Of a stretch of DNA of 64,000 nt, positions 48,994 to 61,580 are shown in pieces (the first letter of the stretch is position 1; each line of letters begins with the position of its first letter). The position numbers were made by a program, and so were the translations under genes. The stretch is from Rhizophagus irregularis (taxonomy: Eukaryota > Glomeromycota > Glomeromycetes > Glomerales > Glomeraceae). The notes beneath the pieces were generated by a model. That model saw only the letters and a list, made by a program, of their open reading frames with translations. It ran no database searches and was not told where the DNA came from. The DNA lies in contig NC_089445.1 in assembly GCF_026210795.1 (NCBI RefSeq), positions 3,658,001-3,722,000 on the forward strand. The letters run 5' to 3'.

Positions 48994-51116
48994 ATGACAA
49001 CACCTAAAGCTCCTTCGGTTATTAACCCTGATATACCACCTTCACCGCCTCCTGGACTTACTATTCCTTCTGTAAACGTTCTTTATCTCCCGATAACTCT
49101 GGTGGAGCGTCCACTAAGCATTCGCGTACAGCCCAAGAAAATGCTATGGACATTGAAATAACTTCTACCCTTACTCCTGGTTTTAGCTCTGTTTCTTCTA
49201 TTCCATCCGGCCTTCCTGTCAATAAAGTCGCTATTATTACACAACCACCTATTATTAATACAAATTCTCTAGACTCTTCCATCCACGCGCGTCCCCTTCC
49301 TGCTTCTACCACTGTTGCCTCACATGATGACAAAGGTAAATCCGTTGCTTTTGCCATCCCGGAACGATAACCATCCCCCGATAGTAATACTATAGCTATT
49401 AAATCTGCACTTTCTCGTTATTATGCTGCGGCCTATCTACGCAATGTGCCTGATGCGTTCAAAGCCAAATTTACTACCAATCGCTCCATGTGTGATGAAG
49501 TGGATTGTTCACTCTCCCATTATCCTTCTTATGGCACCCGTGCTTGCTGTAATAGATCAGGCGATAACAAAAAAATCCTTGTCTTTTTCAATAGTCATGA
49601 AGATTTTACCGATTGTGTTAACTCCCCACATGCCAATCTTCTCGATTTAGCTTTCATCCATTATTCCCCTGCAGACGCCAAGCTCAGCGACAAAGCTAAG
49701 TCTTTGTTCGTCACTGATATCCCACTTTTCCTAAACGAGACACAAGTCCGTCAGGCATTTTCCTGATATGGTACTGTGATTAAGTGTAAACCTACCCCTA
49801 GGAAACATTACTATAATGGACATATCCAATTCTCCTCTGCGGATGCAGTTACCCAATTTAATGATATTTGGGTGATCATTTACCTTGGTAATTCTTTACG
49901 CATCTGCCCAGCATCTTTTTCGAAATCCTAACGTGATAGTCGTAGAGAACATGTCGCTGTCCTTGCTGGCATTCCAAAAAATATTAAAGAGGCTGACCTT
50001 TTAGAAATTGCTTCTCAAATCAACGCTAAGACTCTTAATGTTTCCCTTTCTATCAGTTCTTATAAACTTAAACCCTATGTATGTCTGAATTTCTCCTCAT
50101 TTGATACCCTTGAGGCTGCGAAAGAGATAACTGTGGCTTTTTACGGCAAAGGATTGATGTGGCACCCAATGAAGCACACACTTTATGTCATGTTTGTGAA
50201 TGTCCTGGTTGTTCCCCTTCTATATGCAATCCTCGTTCTACATGAAAAGTGGATGATCGCCTTAACAAACTCTATTCACGCTTTAATGCTGGTCCTTGAC
50301 ATGGTCGTCAGGATTTGTGCCTATCACGTGACAAATCCAATTCCCGTTCAAGATCGTGATCCAATTCTAGATCTCGCAACAACTCTTCTTCATCCTGACC
50401 CACTAATAGCAATAACAATATTAACAATTCTTGTCCTGTTACTTCCTGTAAAACCAACCGGACCAACAATAATAATATTAATAATTCAGTAACAATGAAT
50501 CTTCTTCCAGTTCTACTCAATCTCCACACGATTCTCATCCTAATAGTTCTATACCTACTTCTCCATCTAACAATTCTGCCTATACGCTTTCTCAACATAT
50601 TATTGATGATTTAAAGGCGCAGATCAAAAAATTGCTAACACCCTTAATACTATCGATGAAACTGTCTCCTGGATGCAGGATACCATCACGCTACATGAGT
50701 ATAGGCTATCTGAGCTTGAATCAATGATGGGTTATGATACCCTTGGAGACTCTGATTTGTATCCGCCTTATGAAGAAAATGAATACCACTCCTATAATAA
50801 TAAGTGGCATGATGAATCAGCCCATAACACGAATTCACGATCCAATCTTCCTCCTCATACTTCCTCTTCTCTTATGGACACTTCTCCTGATGCTTCTTTT
50901 TCCACTCTAGATCCTAGCTTTGTCTTATCTAGTAGACATGTCTCCTTGCCAACTTCCCAACCCAATATTATCGCCCCTAATGCTACTGCTTTCCGTCTGC
51001 AATTGGAAATTTCTAATGTTACTAGTGTACATAAGAATCTTTCTGCCCAACTTGGTTCGATTATGGAAAAATTAGACTCCTTCTCTCCCCCAAACCCTTC
51101 CCCTTCTAATGATTGA
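48994..51116 (+). pseudogene. LINE ORF1, heavily mutated, copy 5
   Basis: ATG 48994. The frame is lost near 49075 and stops occur at 49369 (CGA to TAA region), 49765 (CGA to TGA) and 49929 (CAA to TAA). Parts of RRM1 (SLFVTDIPLFLNE near 49705) and RRM2 remain readable. The R/S region is degraded, and the coiled-coil end is open again from 50673 to the TGA at 51114-51116, which overlaps ORF2's ATG at 51109. Confidence 0.85.
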
Positions 51117-54100
51117 ACACCAAGTTATATCGGGTGTTCCACAGGGATTTCACCTTCTACCAGTGCGATACCTACTAATCATAATTATAATAGTCAATCC
51201 CTTTCTCCTTCCTCTCTCATTAATTTTGGACAAATCAATGTTAATGGTTTATGTTCCCCTATTAGAAAGTTGCATTTGTTAAATTATTTCTTGCATTCTT
51301 CATTTGGTGTTTTATCTCTAAATGATACTCGTCTTACTTCATCTAGTGCTAAATTCATTTATCAAAATGATCATTCCCAATATAATTTTAAGTCCTATTG
51401 GGCTTCTTCCCCTTCTAATTTACAACCTCACGATAATGTTGGTCTTTTACTTCGCCATCCTTTACATAAACATGTTCAGAAGATCGATCCTTGGAAAGGT
51501 CATTTATTAAAATTAGATCTTTTTTTTCATCAGACAAAAATTTCTATTATTTCTGTTTATATTCCTCCTTATCATTCTATTCATTACAAAGGACGTGATG
51601 CTATTTTGGCACAACTCAATTTATGGCTTAATAAAGCCCGTTCTAATAACTATCATGTAGTCATCCTTGGTGACTTTAATGCAGATGAATTCTCACATTC
51701 ACATCTTTCTCAACATCATTTAAAAAATTTGCGATCACTTTCTTCTCGATATTTTATGAATCATCAATCCCATATCTCTTCAATTTCAAATCCTAGTCCT
51801 ACTTTTTATCATCAAAATGGTTCTTCAAAACTTGATTATATTTGGTCATCTCCTGGATTTCCTGCTCCTGGTCTTTTCTCTCATATTGAAACTTGTCCTA
51901 AGCTGAATGATAATCAATTTACTGATCACCATGTACTTATAACGGCCTTTGATTTTAGTTCTTGTTTTGCTACTTTAGCCAAAGCCAAACTAAACAAAAA
52001 AGCGAACAACGCACCATTTTTCTTTACAAGAATTTAAAAGAAAATACTTGGGATACATTTTCCAATGAAGTCAATTCGCGTCTTGAGTTGTATCTGGCCA
52101 CACATCATCCTTTCATATCTTCACTTTCGGCTCTTCCTTTGGATAAACTTTGGCACGCTCTTAAACGTTCTATTCTTGGTGGTGCCATTGTTTCTTTACC
52201 ATTTCAACATGTCTCCAATACTTATCACCATAAATATCCTCTTGAGCTTACAATGCTTATTGCTATCAACAAATTCTTGGATAGATTGTTGTTTAAATTA
52301 ACTACGTCTCAACCTGGTCGTCGCTCAAATTTCACAAATAATTAATTCTTTACCTACACAATTAACTCTTTTCAAATCGCTTTTAATAGATTATACTATA
52401 CCTATTTATAGCACAACACCACTTCCTGTTTTTGTTAAATTTCTGCATTCACAAAAAGCTTTGGTCTCTGCTTACCTTTCCACGCAGTTTCAACAACATC
52501 GTTTAGACTCCGTTGAATATTATACTGCTCTTAAAGATGAACATTTCTCTACGTCACTGGGTTCCTTTATTTCTTCAACCCTGTTAGTGGAACATCGCTC
52601 TATCGTTCTTAATAGAGTCTTGGTTGTAATTGACTCCAAACCCACTCTCCTTACTGATCCTTTAGATATCAAACAAGCTGCTATCAAATATCATTTCCAA
52701 TCAGTAGTTACTTCTCCTTTGGTCCAATATTTTTCCATAGATTCATTCCCTTCGCGTTGGCAAAGAGCATATACTCCGATTTCTGATATTGACTCGTCTT
52801 TATATACCTCAGTTATGTCTCCTATCCTGGATGATGAATGGAAGAATATTATCAATTCTATGCCTAATAATAAAGCCTCTGGCCCTCTAAGATCTCTTAT
52901 GAGATGCTCAAACATTTAACTGGAGAAGCTTTTAATTTGTCCCTTGTTTTAGCTAATGCCTGTCTTATTCATGGCGATATTTCTGCTGATTGGCGTGAAG
53001 CGCTTGTTTATCCCATTCCAAAGCCTCATGAATTTGAAGCTCAATTAAAGAATACACAACCTATCACTTTGTTAGAAATCATACGGAAATATGTGGTTAA
53101 GGTCATTACAACTCGACTTTCAAAAATCCTAGCTGATAACTAAGTGCTCCAAGGTGGTAATTTTGCCGAATTGCCAGGTGGTTCTACTGACATTCCTATT
53201 AAGATGCTTGATGCTCTTATTCATCAACGTCGCTTTAATAAAACTGATGACCAAGAGTTATGGATTGTTTCTCAAAACATTTCCAAGACCTTTGACTCGA
53301 TTGATTTAAATATGCTTAGACTAGCTTTAATCCGTCTGCACATACCATCTTTGTTGATCAAATTTATCATTAATCTTTTACAAGACGTAATAATAAAATT
53401 ATTACCCATTATGGTGATACTTCTGGATATAGAGTTAGAATTAGTATAGACCAGGGTGAAATTATTTCTCCGTTATTATGGGTAATTTATTTGGATCCTC
53501 TGCTTACAACATTTAATCGAGAAGCTTGTGATCCCTTTATTTTGAAATCCTCTGCATTACTGGATTACTCCCCGATTGAATATGAACAACATAATTTGCC
53601 TGTTTCACATATCACATTTATGGATGACTCTACTTTGATTACTTCATCTAAACGAGAAATTGAAAATCACCTTTCCATTACCGCTGAATTTTATACTTTA
53701 AATAATACTCAAGCCAATTCCGCAAAATATATCCTTCTTTCTTCTGAACAATTTTCTCAAACTATAGTGTTAGATCTTTCTCCATCCCCTTTAATTGCAG
53801 TTCGTACCCTTACTCTAAAGGCGTTAGCCTTATTTACGTCTTTTCAGTTTTTAAGTGTTTGGTTTTGCCTTTTGGCTTCTTCTCGTTTTGTTCACAATCA
53901 AACCACTTCCATGATCAAAGAAATGGCTGCTCTACTCAGTCCAAAAAAACTTTTGGCACAACATGTGGCCTATCTTTATAATGTTGTCTTACTTCCAAGG
54001 CTTGAATTTCGCCTACAAACCACATTATTTGCTGAATCTACCATTAATCGCATGGTTTCTTCAATGCTTTCTCTTATTCGACAGAAGGCTGGTTTAGCCT

Positions 54101-54470
54101 CAGTCACTCCTCTTTCTGCGCTTTTTACATTGTTGCCTTTCTCTATCCAACAAGCATTTGGTCGATTTCTATTATCTCATGTGGCTTCATGGCAAAAAAT
54201 TTTTTCTCATCCTTCATATAAACTTTTTGCCAATTATATGATTACTTATCTCCAAGGTTTTTTGGACTGTGATGCCTGCCCTTCTACTATTGACTTGGAA
54301 CTATGGTCCCATATGTTCTCCTTGCGAACACATTTTTTATTCAATTCTTTATTATTCTCTTCTCGATTGAATATCACGTGGTCTTTATTATTCCGACCTC
54401 CAAGAAAAGATCTACGTCTGGCGATTCCACTCCAGTCTATTTTACCGAAAGATTTATTTACTTCCACATC
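51109..54470 (+). pseudogene. LINE ORF2, truncated and mutated, copy 5
   Basis: The endonuclease is readable from 51270 to about 51980, then a lost base shifts the frame (LNKKANNAPF). Further breaks lie near 52330, 52690, 52880, 53143 (CAA to TAA, in DNQ) and 53380. Reverse transcriptase fragments include FMDD near 53620. The frame ends in foreign sequence at 54470, so RNase H is absent here. Confidence 0.85.
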
Positions 54471-54520
54471 AGTAATTTTTTTAGGTCATAGATCTATAAG
54501 GAATCTTTAAATTATTTCAG

Positions 54521-54619
54521 AATCCTTAAAGATCCAGTAATTTATAGAATCCTTAAAAATCTTTTGACAAATTATAAAAATCTTTAAGGATTCTATAAAT
54601 TACTGGATCTTTAAGGATT
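54521..54619. repeat. Foldback hairpin with perfect 37-bp arms
   Basis: 54521-54557 is the exact inverted complement of 54583-54619, with a 25 bp AT-rich loop. Related AATCTTTAA/TTAAGGAT pieces continue on both sides (54500-54660). It may be a MITE or the decayed end of a transposon. Nothing else is seen from 54471 to 54750. Confidence 0.8.
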
Positions 54620-54750
54620 TCTAAGAAAAAATCTTTAAGGATCCTTATTTTTAAATCCTTAGGGAATTATTTAAATTAATAATGTATTTAAACTAATTTA
54701 ATAATCAAAATGTATAAAAGTTTTTAATATTTAAATTATTATAAATTTAA

Positions 54751-57700
54751 TTAAAAAAGAAATTTATTTACAAAGTATTCATTTTCATAATCAAATCGTT
54801 TTACTACATATGCTAATCCCGCAATAGAATCAAAAGGTATTAAATCATAATGATTTACAAATTTCATATGAGGATATTCATACATTATAGGAAATCTTTT
54901 AGAATAATAATCATACCAATGTATTAAAGCAAGAGATAGGGGGGGATGATTAGGAAAAAGTGATACTTCAACCAACATTAATATCTGCAAATTTATAAAT
55001 TAGACATATAAATTAAGTTTATCTTATATTAAATCTTAAAATAAAAAATTTACCTTGCCGTAACATAATCCATCATCAGTTAAATAATCAATATTATCCA
55101 TAGTGATTGCAACATCACTGAATCTTGCATAACCATGAAATTTACTAACGGCATAAATGATTTCGCCATTTTCTAATGTTCCGTTAGCATAAATTTTCAA
55201 ATAAATATTGTCACTTGCAGATGCATTAGATACATCATCTAAATATACATCTAAGCAACTTATTAGATGCTTTATTCCTTCAATACACAGATTATCTATA
55301 TTTTCATCATGTTCAAGCTTTTGTTGAAGATCGTATATTTCACCAATTTGCAGTTTCCAAAGTAATGATTTCATAGAATTTGATCTTAATTTTAAGGGTT
55401 TTTTAGTAATACTTGTGATTATTTGACGTCGAATCTGATAAAATAAGTTTTAGTTAAATTCAATTATTATGTAACCAAAATACAATTTTATTAATAAATA
55501 TTATATACCGTTTTTAACATTTGATCAAGTGTATGTTCATCCTTTTTATTGGATATTCTATATGGGGTTTTAACCCAATTTTTATGTAATGTCTCATACG
55601 TCTCGGTAGTTAATCCATTTAGTGCACCATACCGTCTGATAGTGTGAATAGTATGGTATCTCCACATATGAAGCTTTGGCAATTGAAGGTTACTAGGTGA
55701 AAATTGTTTAAATATATTTACAAAATCATTTGACCAATCGATTATTTCATTCTATGGTATAACAATGAATGGATTAATAACATATTTAATAAATTAATAT
55801 TAATATTATAATTTTTTAAAAAATAATACTCACTTTAAACCTTTTTAAATCATCTTCATTAAATTGTCTTTTTCTTGATGTAATATACATTTTAATAAAT
55901 TTGACATAACATTTGATAAGTGTTTTACATGAAATAGTAGAAAGTGAATTATCATTAACGTTCTTCATATAATCACTTTCATCATACAATTCGTCAAGTA
56001 CAAACATGATGATTTTCATCACATCACGCATTTCACCACCTGTGAATTTCACTCCCTGTTGATACCCTTTTTTTTAATATTCTTAAGCCTTCAAATCGTG
56101 TAATAGTAGCCAGTCTATTATCCATTATACTAAGAAACTGATTACCACACTGAAGTTTGAGCATATCTCGTGTGTAATCAAGTATGTATAGAAATAGACC
56201 AATCTCTTGTAAGTGCATATGATCTAATGCTGTCGCATCATATATGTTCATTATTCTAAGAAAATTGAAAAATATGAGTTTAAATAATTAAAAGAAAAAA
56301 AGCAAGTAAATTGATCTTACTTAAAATTCCAGAAAAAATTATCATATTCATGAATAGAATATTCCTTTGCATCATAAGAAAAAACGGCTTCTTGCATATT
56401 ATCATGATTACGTAAAATTATTGAATCTTGCTCAATATTCATATTATTTAGTTGCTTACCAGACGTAAGACATTTGTAACAAGGATATCGTGTGCAATAG
56501 GATTTATATGTACAACATATACTTTGTGCCTCTAACATATCTGCAAGTACTGTAGACAAATAAGCAGTAAAGTGTTCAACCTTTCCATCTATAGCCAAGT
56601 ATATGCCATTTTCATTAAGAAGGGGACTTAGCAAATATTTTAATGCACGATGTTGTATATCTCGTTGTACTTGTTTAAACTCCTTTAAATTTCGCAATTT
56701 ACTATCTCGAGTGGTCAAGTGTAGTAGAAATCTGACGAGAACCTTTGCATCAGGTGAATTACGGCGTGAATTTGGAATATTTCCAAGTGTTAAAAAAATG
56801 GGATACTCAGATTTTCGACCAAGAGTATCAAGAGTTGTTTCATCAATATAGATCATAATAGCTAGAATTTTGCTAAATGGCATCTGTCTTTCACGCCACC
56901 AATCTGCTGTATTCTGCTCAGAGTAAACACGCACATATGTTCCATTCTAAGCATATAATAATAATATTAATTAAATAATAAATAAATGTATTGAGTATTA
57001 CCATTACAGAAAGCCAAATAGATAGTACTTACAAGACCAAGTTCCCATTGTCTCGTTATAATCAAAAAGAAAGTCTTTATTCAGATCGGCATTAGAAACT
57101 AAACTTTTGATTGCATCAAAAATTGGTCTATATTGCAGCTTATAAAGTTTCCCTTCAAATGTAATAAGACTTTTTTCTTTAAAGCGTAAGCCTTTAATAT
57201 TTACATTATCCATAAATGTTCTCCCTTTTCTAGTAGATTCAGAAAGCGGATTATTGCAATATTTTTTAAGTAAATGTAATACAGAATCAGCTGCTGCATC
57301 CGAAAGGTGATATTGTGTTACAATAGTCATAAATTCTTTATATGCGTCACTTGGCCAAAGCATTTATTTTATATTAATATTATTTAATTCTTCATAGGCA
57401 TCAGCTAAACTTACACCACAAAAGTCTTCACTGGATAATGTACTTTTATTATTTTGTGACCGAACGCTTTCATCATGTTCACTTAAACTTTTTGTATTTT
57501 TGCCATCATCAGTATTGTCTTCTATATTATCATTTTTTTCACTATCGTCACCATTATCTTCATCATGATCATTGTCTGCATCACAGACTGCATGATAATC
57601 TTCAGTTTGATAATCTTCAGTTTGATAATTAGCAGCAAACTCGGTTGTAATTATCTCTTCATTTTGACCAAAGCCTTCAATATTCCAAACATTATTATTA

Positions 57701-57850
57701 AAAGCTTGTGATAACGTTGTCGGTTGCAAATTCAGTTGTTAATCTTGAATCCACGCTACTGTTTACGAAAGCTTATTATTTGAATGAAGTCGGTGACGAT
57801 GTTGTGTCAAATCTTGACCTCGAGAAAAATTATGATCACAAAAGTTGCAT
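54751..57850 (-). pseudogene. Plavaka-like (CACTA-related) transposase gene with introns, mutated
   Basis: Blocks of one protein are read on the minus strand: a C2H2 finger (C-x2-C-x12-H-x4-H, 57764-57850), an acidic linker (57364-57729), a 57004-57363 block, the core (56317-56948, with YPIFLTLGNIPNSRRN and CYKC), LDHMHLQEIGLFLYILDYTR (56251-56080), TGGEMRDVMKII (56040-55816), YGALNGLTTETYETLHKNW (55682-55509), and C-terminal blocks to 54751. Several introns of 69-85 nt have clear GT/AG ends and keep frame, for example 55435-55508 and 54985-55053. Breaks: in-frame TAA near 57364 and in the 57730-57770 stretch, an 8-base A run near 56070 needing one more A, and one junction (57004/56949) that does not keep frame. 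Family assignment is from memory of fungal Plavaka proteins. Confidence 0.72.
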
Positions 57851-58544
57851 TTATATATATTTACGAGGTAGGATGTATTTATTTTTTTGTTTTTGAATTT
57901 ATATGTTTAAATTAGCTATTTAGCTATTTTTAACTATTTTAATGAGCGTGAAATATAGTTTATATATTAACTTTATAATAAACTTTATTTACATATAGCT
58001 TATCAAAAATATCCAAGATTTCATATCGTCTTAAACTTTTCCCCTTCAAGTTTTAATTTACTAACCAAATTTTTATTTTTTCTGAAATTATAACGATTAT
58101 ATCTGAAATTTCTATCATGGGTAAAGAAAGAGGTATTTAAGATATGACAAATTTTTAGCAAGTAGTTTTGATCATTATTCATATTCTGTTTATAACCATA
58201 TAGTATATGCTCGAAATACCACAAGAAACAAAAGTTCTCAGTCCACTTCTTCTAAAACAATAACAAGTGAAGCGGATAGAATTGCTGCACGTTTAGCAGC
58301 TACCAGAAGTGGGTTTATGTAATATAACGATCTTATAATTTTCATCCTGCTAATTCTACTATAGTAGCATCATCAGCTCAACAAAAACGAAGAGAAGCAA
58401 GTGTTGAAATAGTAATTCCATTGGTTCCACTACCAATTATAACAAATAGCAGAAGAATTTGTGAAACTTCAATTGTACAAGATCGTGAAACTTCAATTAT
58501 ACAAGATCAAAAATTCGCTTTGAATTATTCAATGGTTCATGATA
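57851..58544. other. Spacer with possible 5' remnant of the plus-strand transposase
   Basis: AT-rich. From about 58379 to 58542 the plus strand is open (AQQKRREASVEIVIP...) and includes a 24 bp tandem duplication coding for ETSIVQD/ETSIIQD. This frame continues without a break at 61442 if the mariner-like element and one TA are removed. The earlier part, 57851-58378, shows nothing I can assign. Confidence 0.5.
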
Positions 58545-61441
58545 TGGTGCGTAACACCTAAACTCATCAAACAGTCCAAAATTTCAAAAATGACATTTCA
58601 CGTGACTTATCACGTGTAATTGATTTTATTGGGTAAAATTTAATTTTATTGATTTTAACGGCTTGAAAAAATTTTGATAAAATTTATTCATTCTAACTTA
58701 TTTAATTCCTCCAAAACACACTCTGGTATTCTCCTGTGAGATTTATATTTTTTTACCGCATATTCCACTAATTTTCTGTCAATACCTTTCCTATAAAGGT
58801 CCATATAGCGCCAACATTTTCTTGAAAACTTTCTAATAGTAATTAAGGTTACTGAATTAAGACTTTCAGGAACCATTTTTTGCAATCCCTCTCATGAATA
58901 ATCACAGTTTTCACGAGAATACCTTTTGGCAGCACCCTAATATCTTTCAATGAAATTTAATTCGCAATGAAATTTAGGGAAAAAAATGCATTTATGTCCT
59001 GCATTTTCAATTAATTCTTCAATAGCACCTTTTTGAGCAAGAAAATTGGGTTCTAAGGATATTACTCGACGTGCATAGCAGGAAGTTCTTGAGCTATCCT
59101 GACACTTTTCTTTGCATTTGCTACATTCTAATACCAATCCTCCAGATGGCCATTTTCCACGTTCCATTAACACTTGTTTAATTCCTTTAGGCTTACCTCG
59201 AAGTTTCTTATCATAATGTGTTGTTGGAAACACCATTGACTGTAGCTGATTATTTGGCCCAAAGTAAGTATTCCGCATGACTGGTTGTTTACCACCTGGA
59301 TTTAAGTTCATTCGACTTGCAACTAAAGCATCTTTGCTAAATGCAGCATGATTAGAGCTATTATCAAAAGCAAATACTGCTACACAATCTGAATATAAAG
59401 CCTCGAAAATAGGAATTGCTTTATATTCAATTTGTTCCAGAAGATGTTCTGCTGTCCAATATCCCTCTTGATTTGTGCCAGGTTTTAAGTAACATCATGC
59501 TGCTTCGGGTACATGAGGATGTTTTTTTATATCAGCTTGCTGCAAACGCAGACATCCATCAACTTTGGTTAGAAATTCACTAACCATAATTGATTTTCCA
59601 TTTCCTTTTTTTCGTAATGGCATCTCCCCATTTCTAGTCTACAATTCGCGTTTTCCATCATTTGAATAAAAAATGCATTCATCATGAACTACCAGGATTC
59701 TCTCTTTCTCTCCTTCAGGTAAGTTAGGATGTATTTGATCTATAGATTCACCTTCATATTTGGACATATATTTTTCATGTTCAAACATTTTTTCTAAGAA
59801 TTCTTTTCGATATTGTACAACATCATCTCTTTCATGCCTATCATAATATATTCCACGACGATATTGTTGAAATGAATAATCAAGAACGTTAAGCCCTTTA
59901 TTTAATATATATAATAAATATAATAATTAATATTCGGGTTTATTAAAGAAAATTTAGTTTAAATTCTTCACTTACATCTTGCTGCAGTCATTAAAGCAAT
60001 GGATTTTTCTCTAGTGATTCCAATGCTAGGAAATAATTCAGTTTCAATGAATTTTTTAAATAAAGCTGGTGTGGCTTTGAAATCTTGTTTTCGAATCCAA
60101 ATATGACATCTTTCTGCAACATCTTCATCATCAATTATTCTAATTGTTTTTTGATGTTTTCCACATCTAGATTCTGGGAGTTTATTATTCAGTAACCAAT
60201 ATTTTGTAAGATATCAGATTTTTCGTGCTTTCCATACACCACCATCAATAAAAATTTTTTGAGCAACTTCCAAACTAATATCAATTCTTCCGTGTCCATT
60301 ATTATTATTTAACAAGGTTAGATATTCAAATATTGCTCTTTTATAATTATACTCAACAACTGTTAATTGATTATGTTGTTTCTCTAACTGTTCTTTTAGA
60401 TTCTTTATTTTTTCAGTTATTTTGTAAATATATGGGTTAACAACTTCACTTTCTGAATCACTTGAAAAAACTTCTAGTGTATCAGCTCTAGATAATTGTG
60501 GATTAGTAACTTGGGTACTACTAATCTTAAAAAAATTTGTAATTTTTTCAGTGCCAGCTGCAGCTTTAGTTAACGTGCCATTTGGACCATATTTGTCATA
60601 ATATGTTGATTTTGGTGTTTTGCTTGTTTTATATGGCCCTTGCTTTATTTTTTCTAGTTGATTATCATCTTTCTATACTAAATCGAAATTTTTTAATCTT
60701 TGGTGGAGTTTAATTTCGGCTTCCATTTCTTCTGGTTCGTCCCATCCACTATCATCATCATCACTCCACACTTCATCATCAAAGAATTCAAAATTAATAT
60801 CATCAGCCGGTATATCATCAATAAAACTTGAAGAATCGCCACCATTATCATCAAAAGAATCAGTGTCATCATTAAAATAGCATGAACCATCATCGAAAAA
60901 ATCATTATCATTGTAAGATACTTCAAGTATCAAAGAGTCCTGGCCATTTTTACATGTTTTTTTAGTATTATACTTACCGCCTACTGTACGTGGTTGTTCT
61001 TTTGATTTTCTTTTTTGTTTAGAAAGAAGCGGCATTTTTTTTATTTTTATTTTGTATATTTTTGTATTAAAAAAAGGGAGCAACTAAAAATCAAAAGGCC
61101 CCAAATCAACGATAGAAACAATAGACAAAGTATATAATTGTTTAAATGATAATCGAGATTGTCACGTGATTTAAATCTCGCATTTTTATTGGCCAAAACC
61201 CTGTAAATACCCCTGCAAAGTAAGTCCGAATCTGGCTACCTACTAATAAAATACTATATTTTTAAATACTGATAACTTTTTAAATAACTAAACTAGTCCA
61301 AAAATGTAAGCCAATTTTCTAAAAGAGTATGACTTAAACTACATAAAAATCGGTTTGATTTTTTAATAATATACAAATTGAAAAACTAGATACATTTAGA
61401 GTTTATGCTAAATTTTTGATGAATTTAGGTGTTACGCACCA
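58545..61441. mobile_element. Tc1/mariner-like transposon with TA target duplication (2.9 kb)
   Basis: The ends are inverted repeats TGGTGCGTAACACCTAAACT and the complement of GAATTTAGGTGTTACGCACCA, matching over about 27 bp with one mismatch. Both are flanked by TA (58543-58544 and 61442-61443). It carries one transposase gene on the minus strand. The inner spacers (58545-58687 and 61036-61441) hold no gene that I can see. TA duplication and a DDE transposase fit the IS630-Tc1-mariner superfamily. Confidence 0.85.
58688..61035 (-). pseudogene. DDE transposase of the mariner-like element, nonsense-mutated
   Basis: The start is ATG at 61035. The N-terminus is basic, then very acidic (SDDDDSGWDEPEE). 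One intron, 59896-59975 (GTAAGT...AAAG), restores frame. Catalytic candidates are D in VVHDEC, D in FAFDNSSNH and E in FHCELNFIERY. The C-terminus reads CWRYMDLYRKG...AVKKYKSHRRIPE, as in a fungal DDE endonuclease family I know from memory. About six in-frame stops interrupt it (60673-60675, one near 60210, near 59640, near 59497, 58937-58939 and near 58893). I saw no frameshift: the same frame runs through, so the breaks are all point changes. Confidence 0.78.
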
Positions 61442-61580
61442 TACTTTTGATAACGATGCATCACCACTTGATGTAAATATATCGAGATCAATGGAAAAAG
61501 TTCCAACAGGTATTAATAAGTATTGAATTTACGTATTGTTAATAATTACACATTAACGATAATTATTGACTTGTTAAAAT
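61442..61580 (+). other. Remnant flanking the mariner insertion, plus strand
   Basis: TTTGATAACGATGCATCACC onward continues the open frame from 58542 after excision of the mariner element. The frame ends about 61526. The following AT-rich 50 bp to 61580 may be an intron (it ends AATAAAG before CTCATTGAG), though the junction phase is unclear. Confidence 0.4.

Larger units (their letters stand above)
48886..54470 (+). mobile_element. LINE copy 5, 3' end missing
   Basis: It starts right after the copy 4 tail with GAAGATCATCGCAAC. It is the most diverged copy: the 5' UTR palindrome is lost and both ORFs carry many stops. LINE similarity ends abruptly at 54470 in the region after the reverse transcriptase (codons for KDLFTST), where unrelated AT-rich sequence begins. 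LINE sequence reappears only at 63100, about 580 bp further along the element. Confidence 0.88.

Noticed and set aside
54471-54476. ATCAGT at 54471 and near 63097 as a target-site duplication
   Set aside because: LINE sequence is not continuous across the two sites (about 580 bp missing), so it cannot be a simple duplication; microhomology or chance is more likely.
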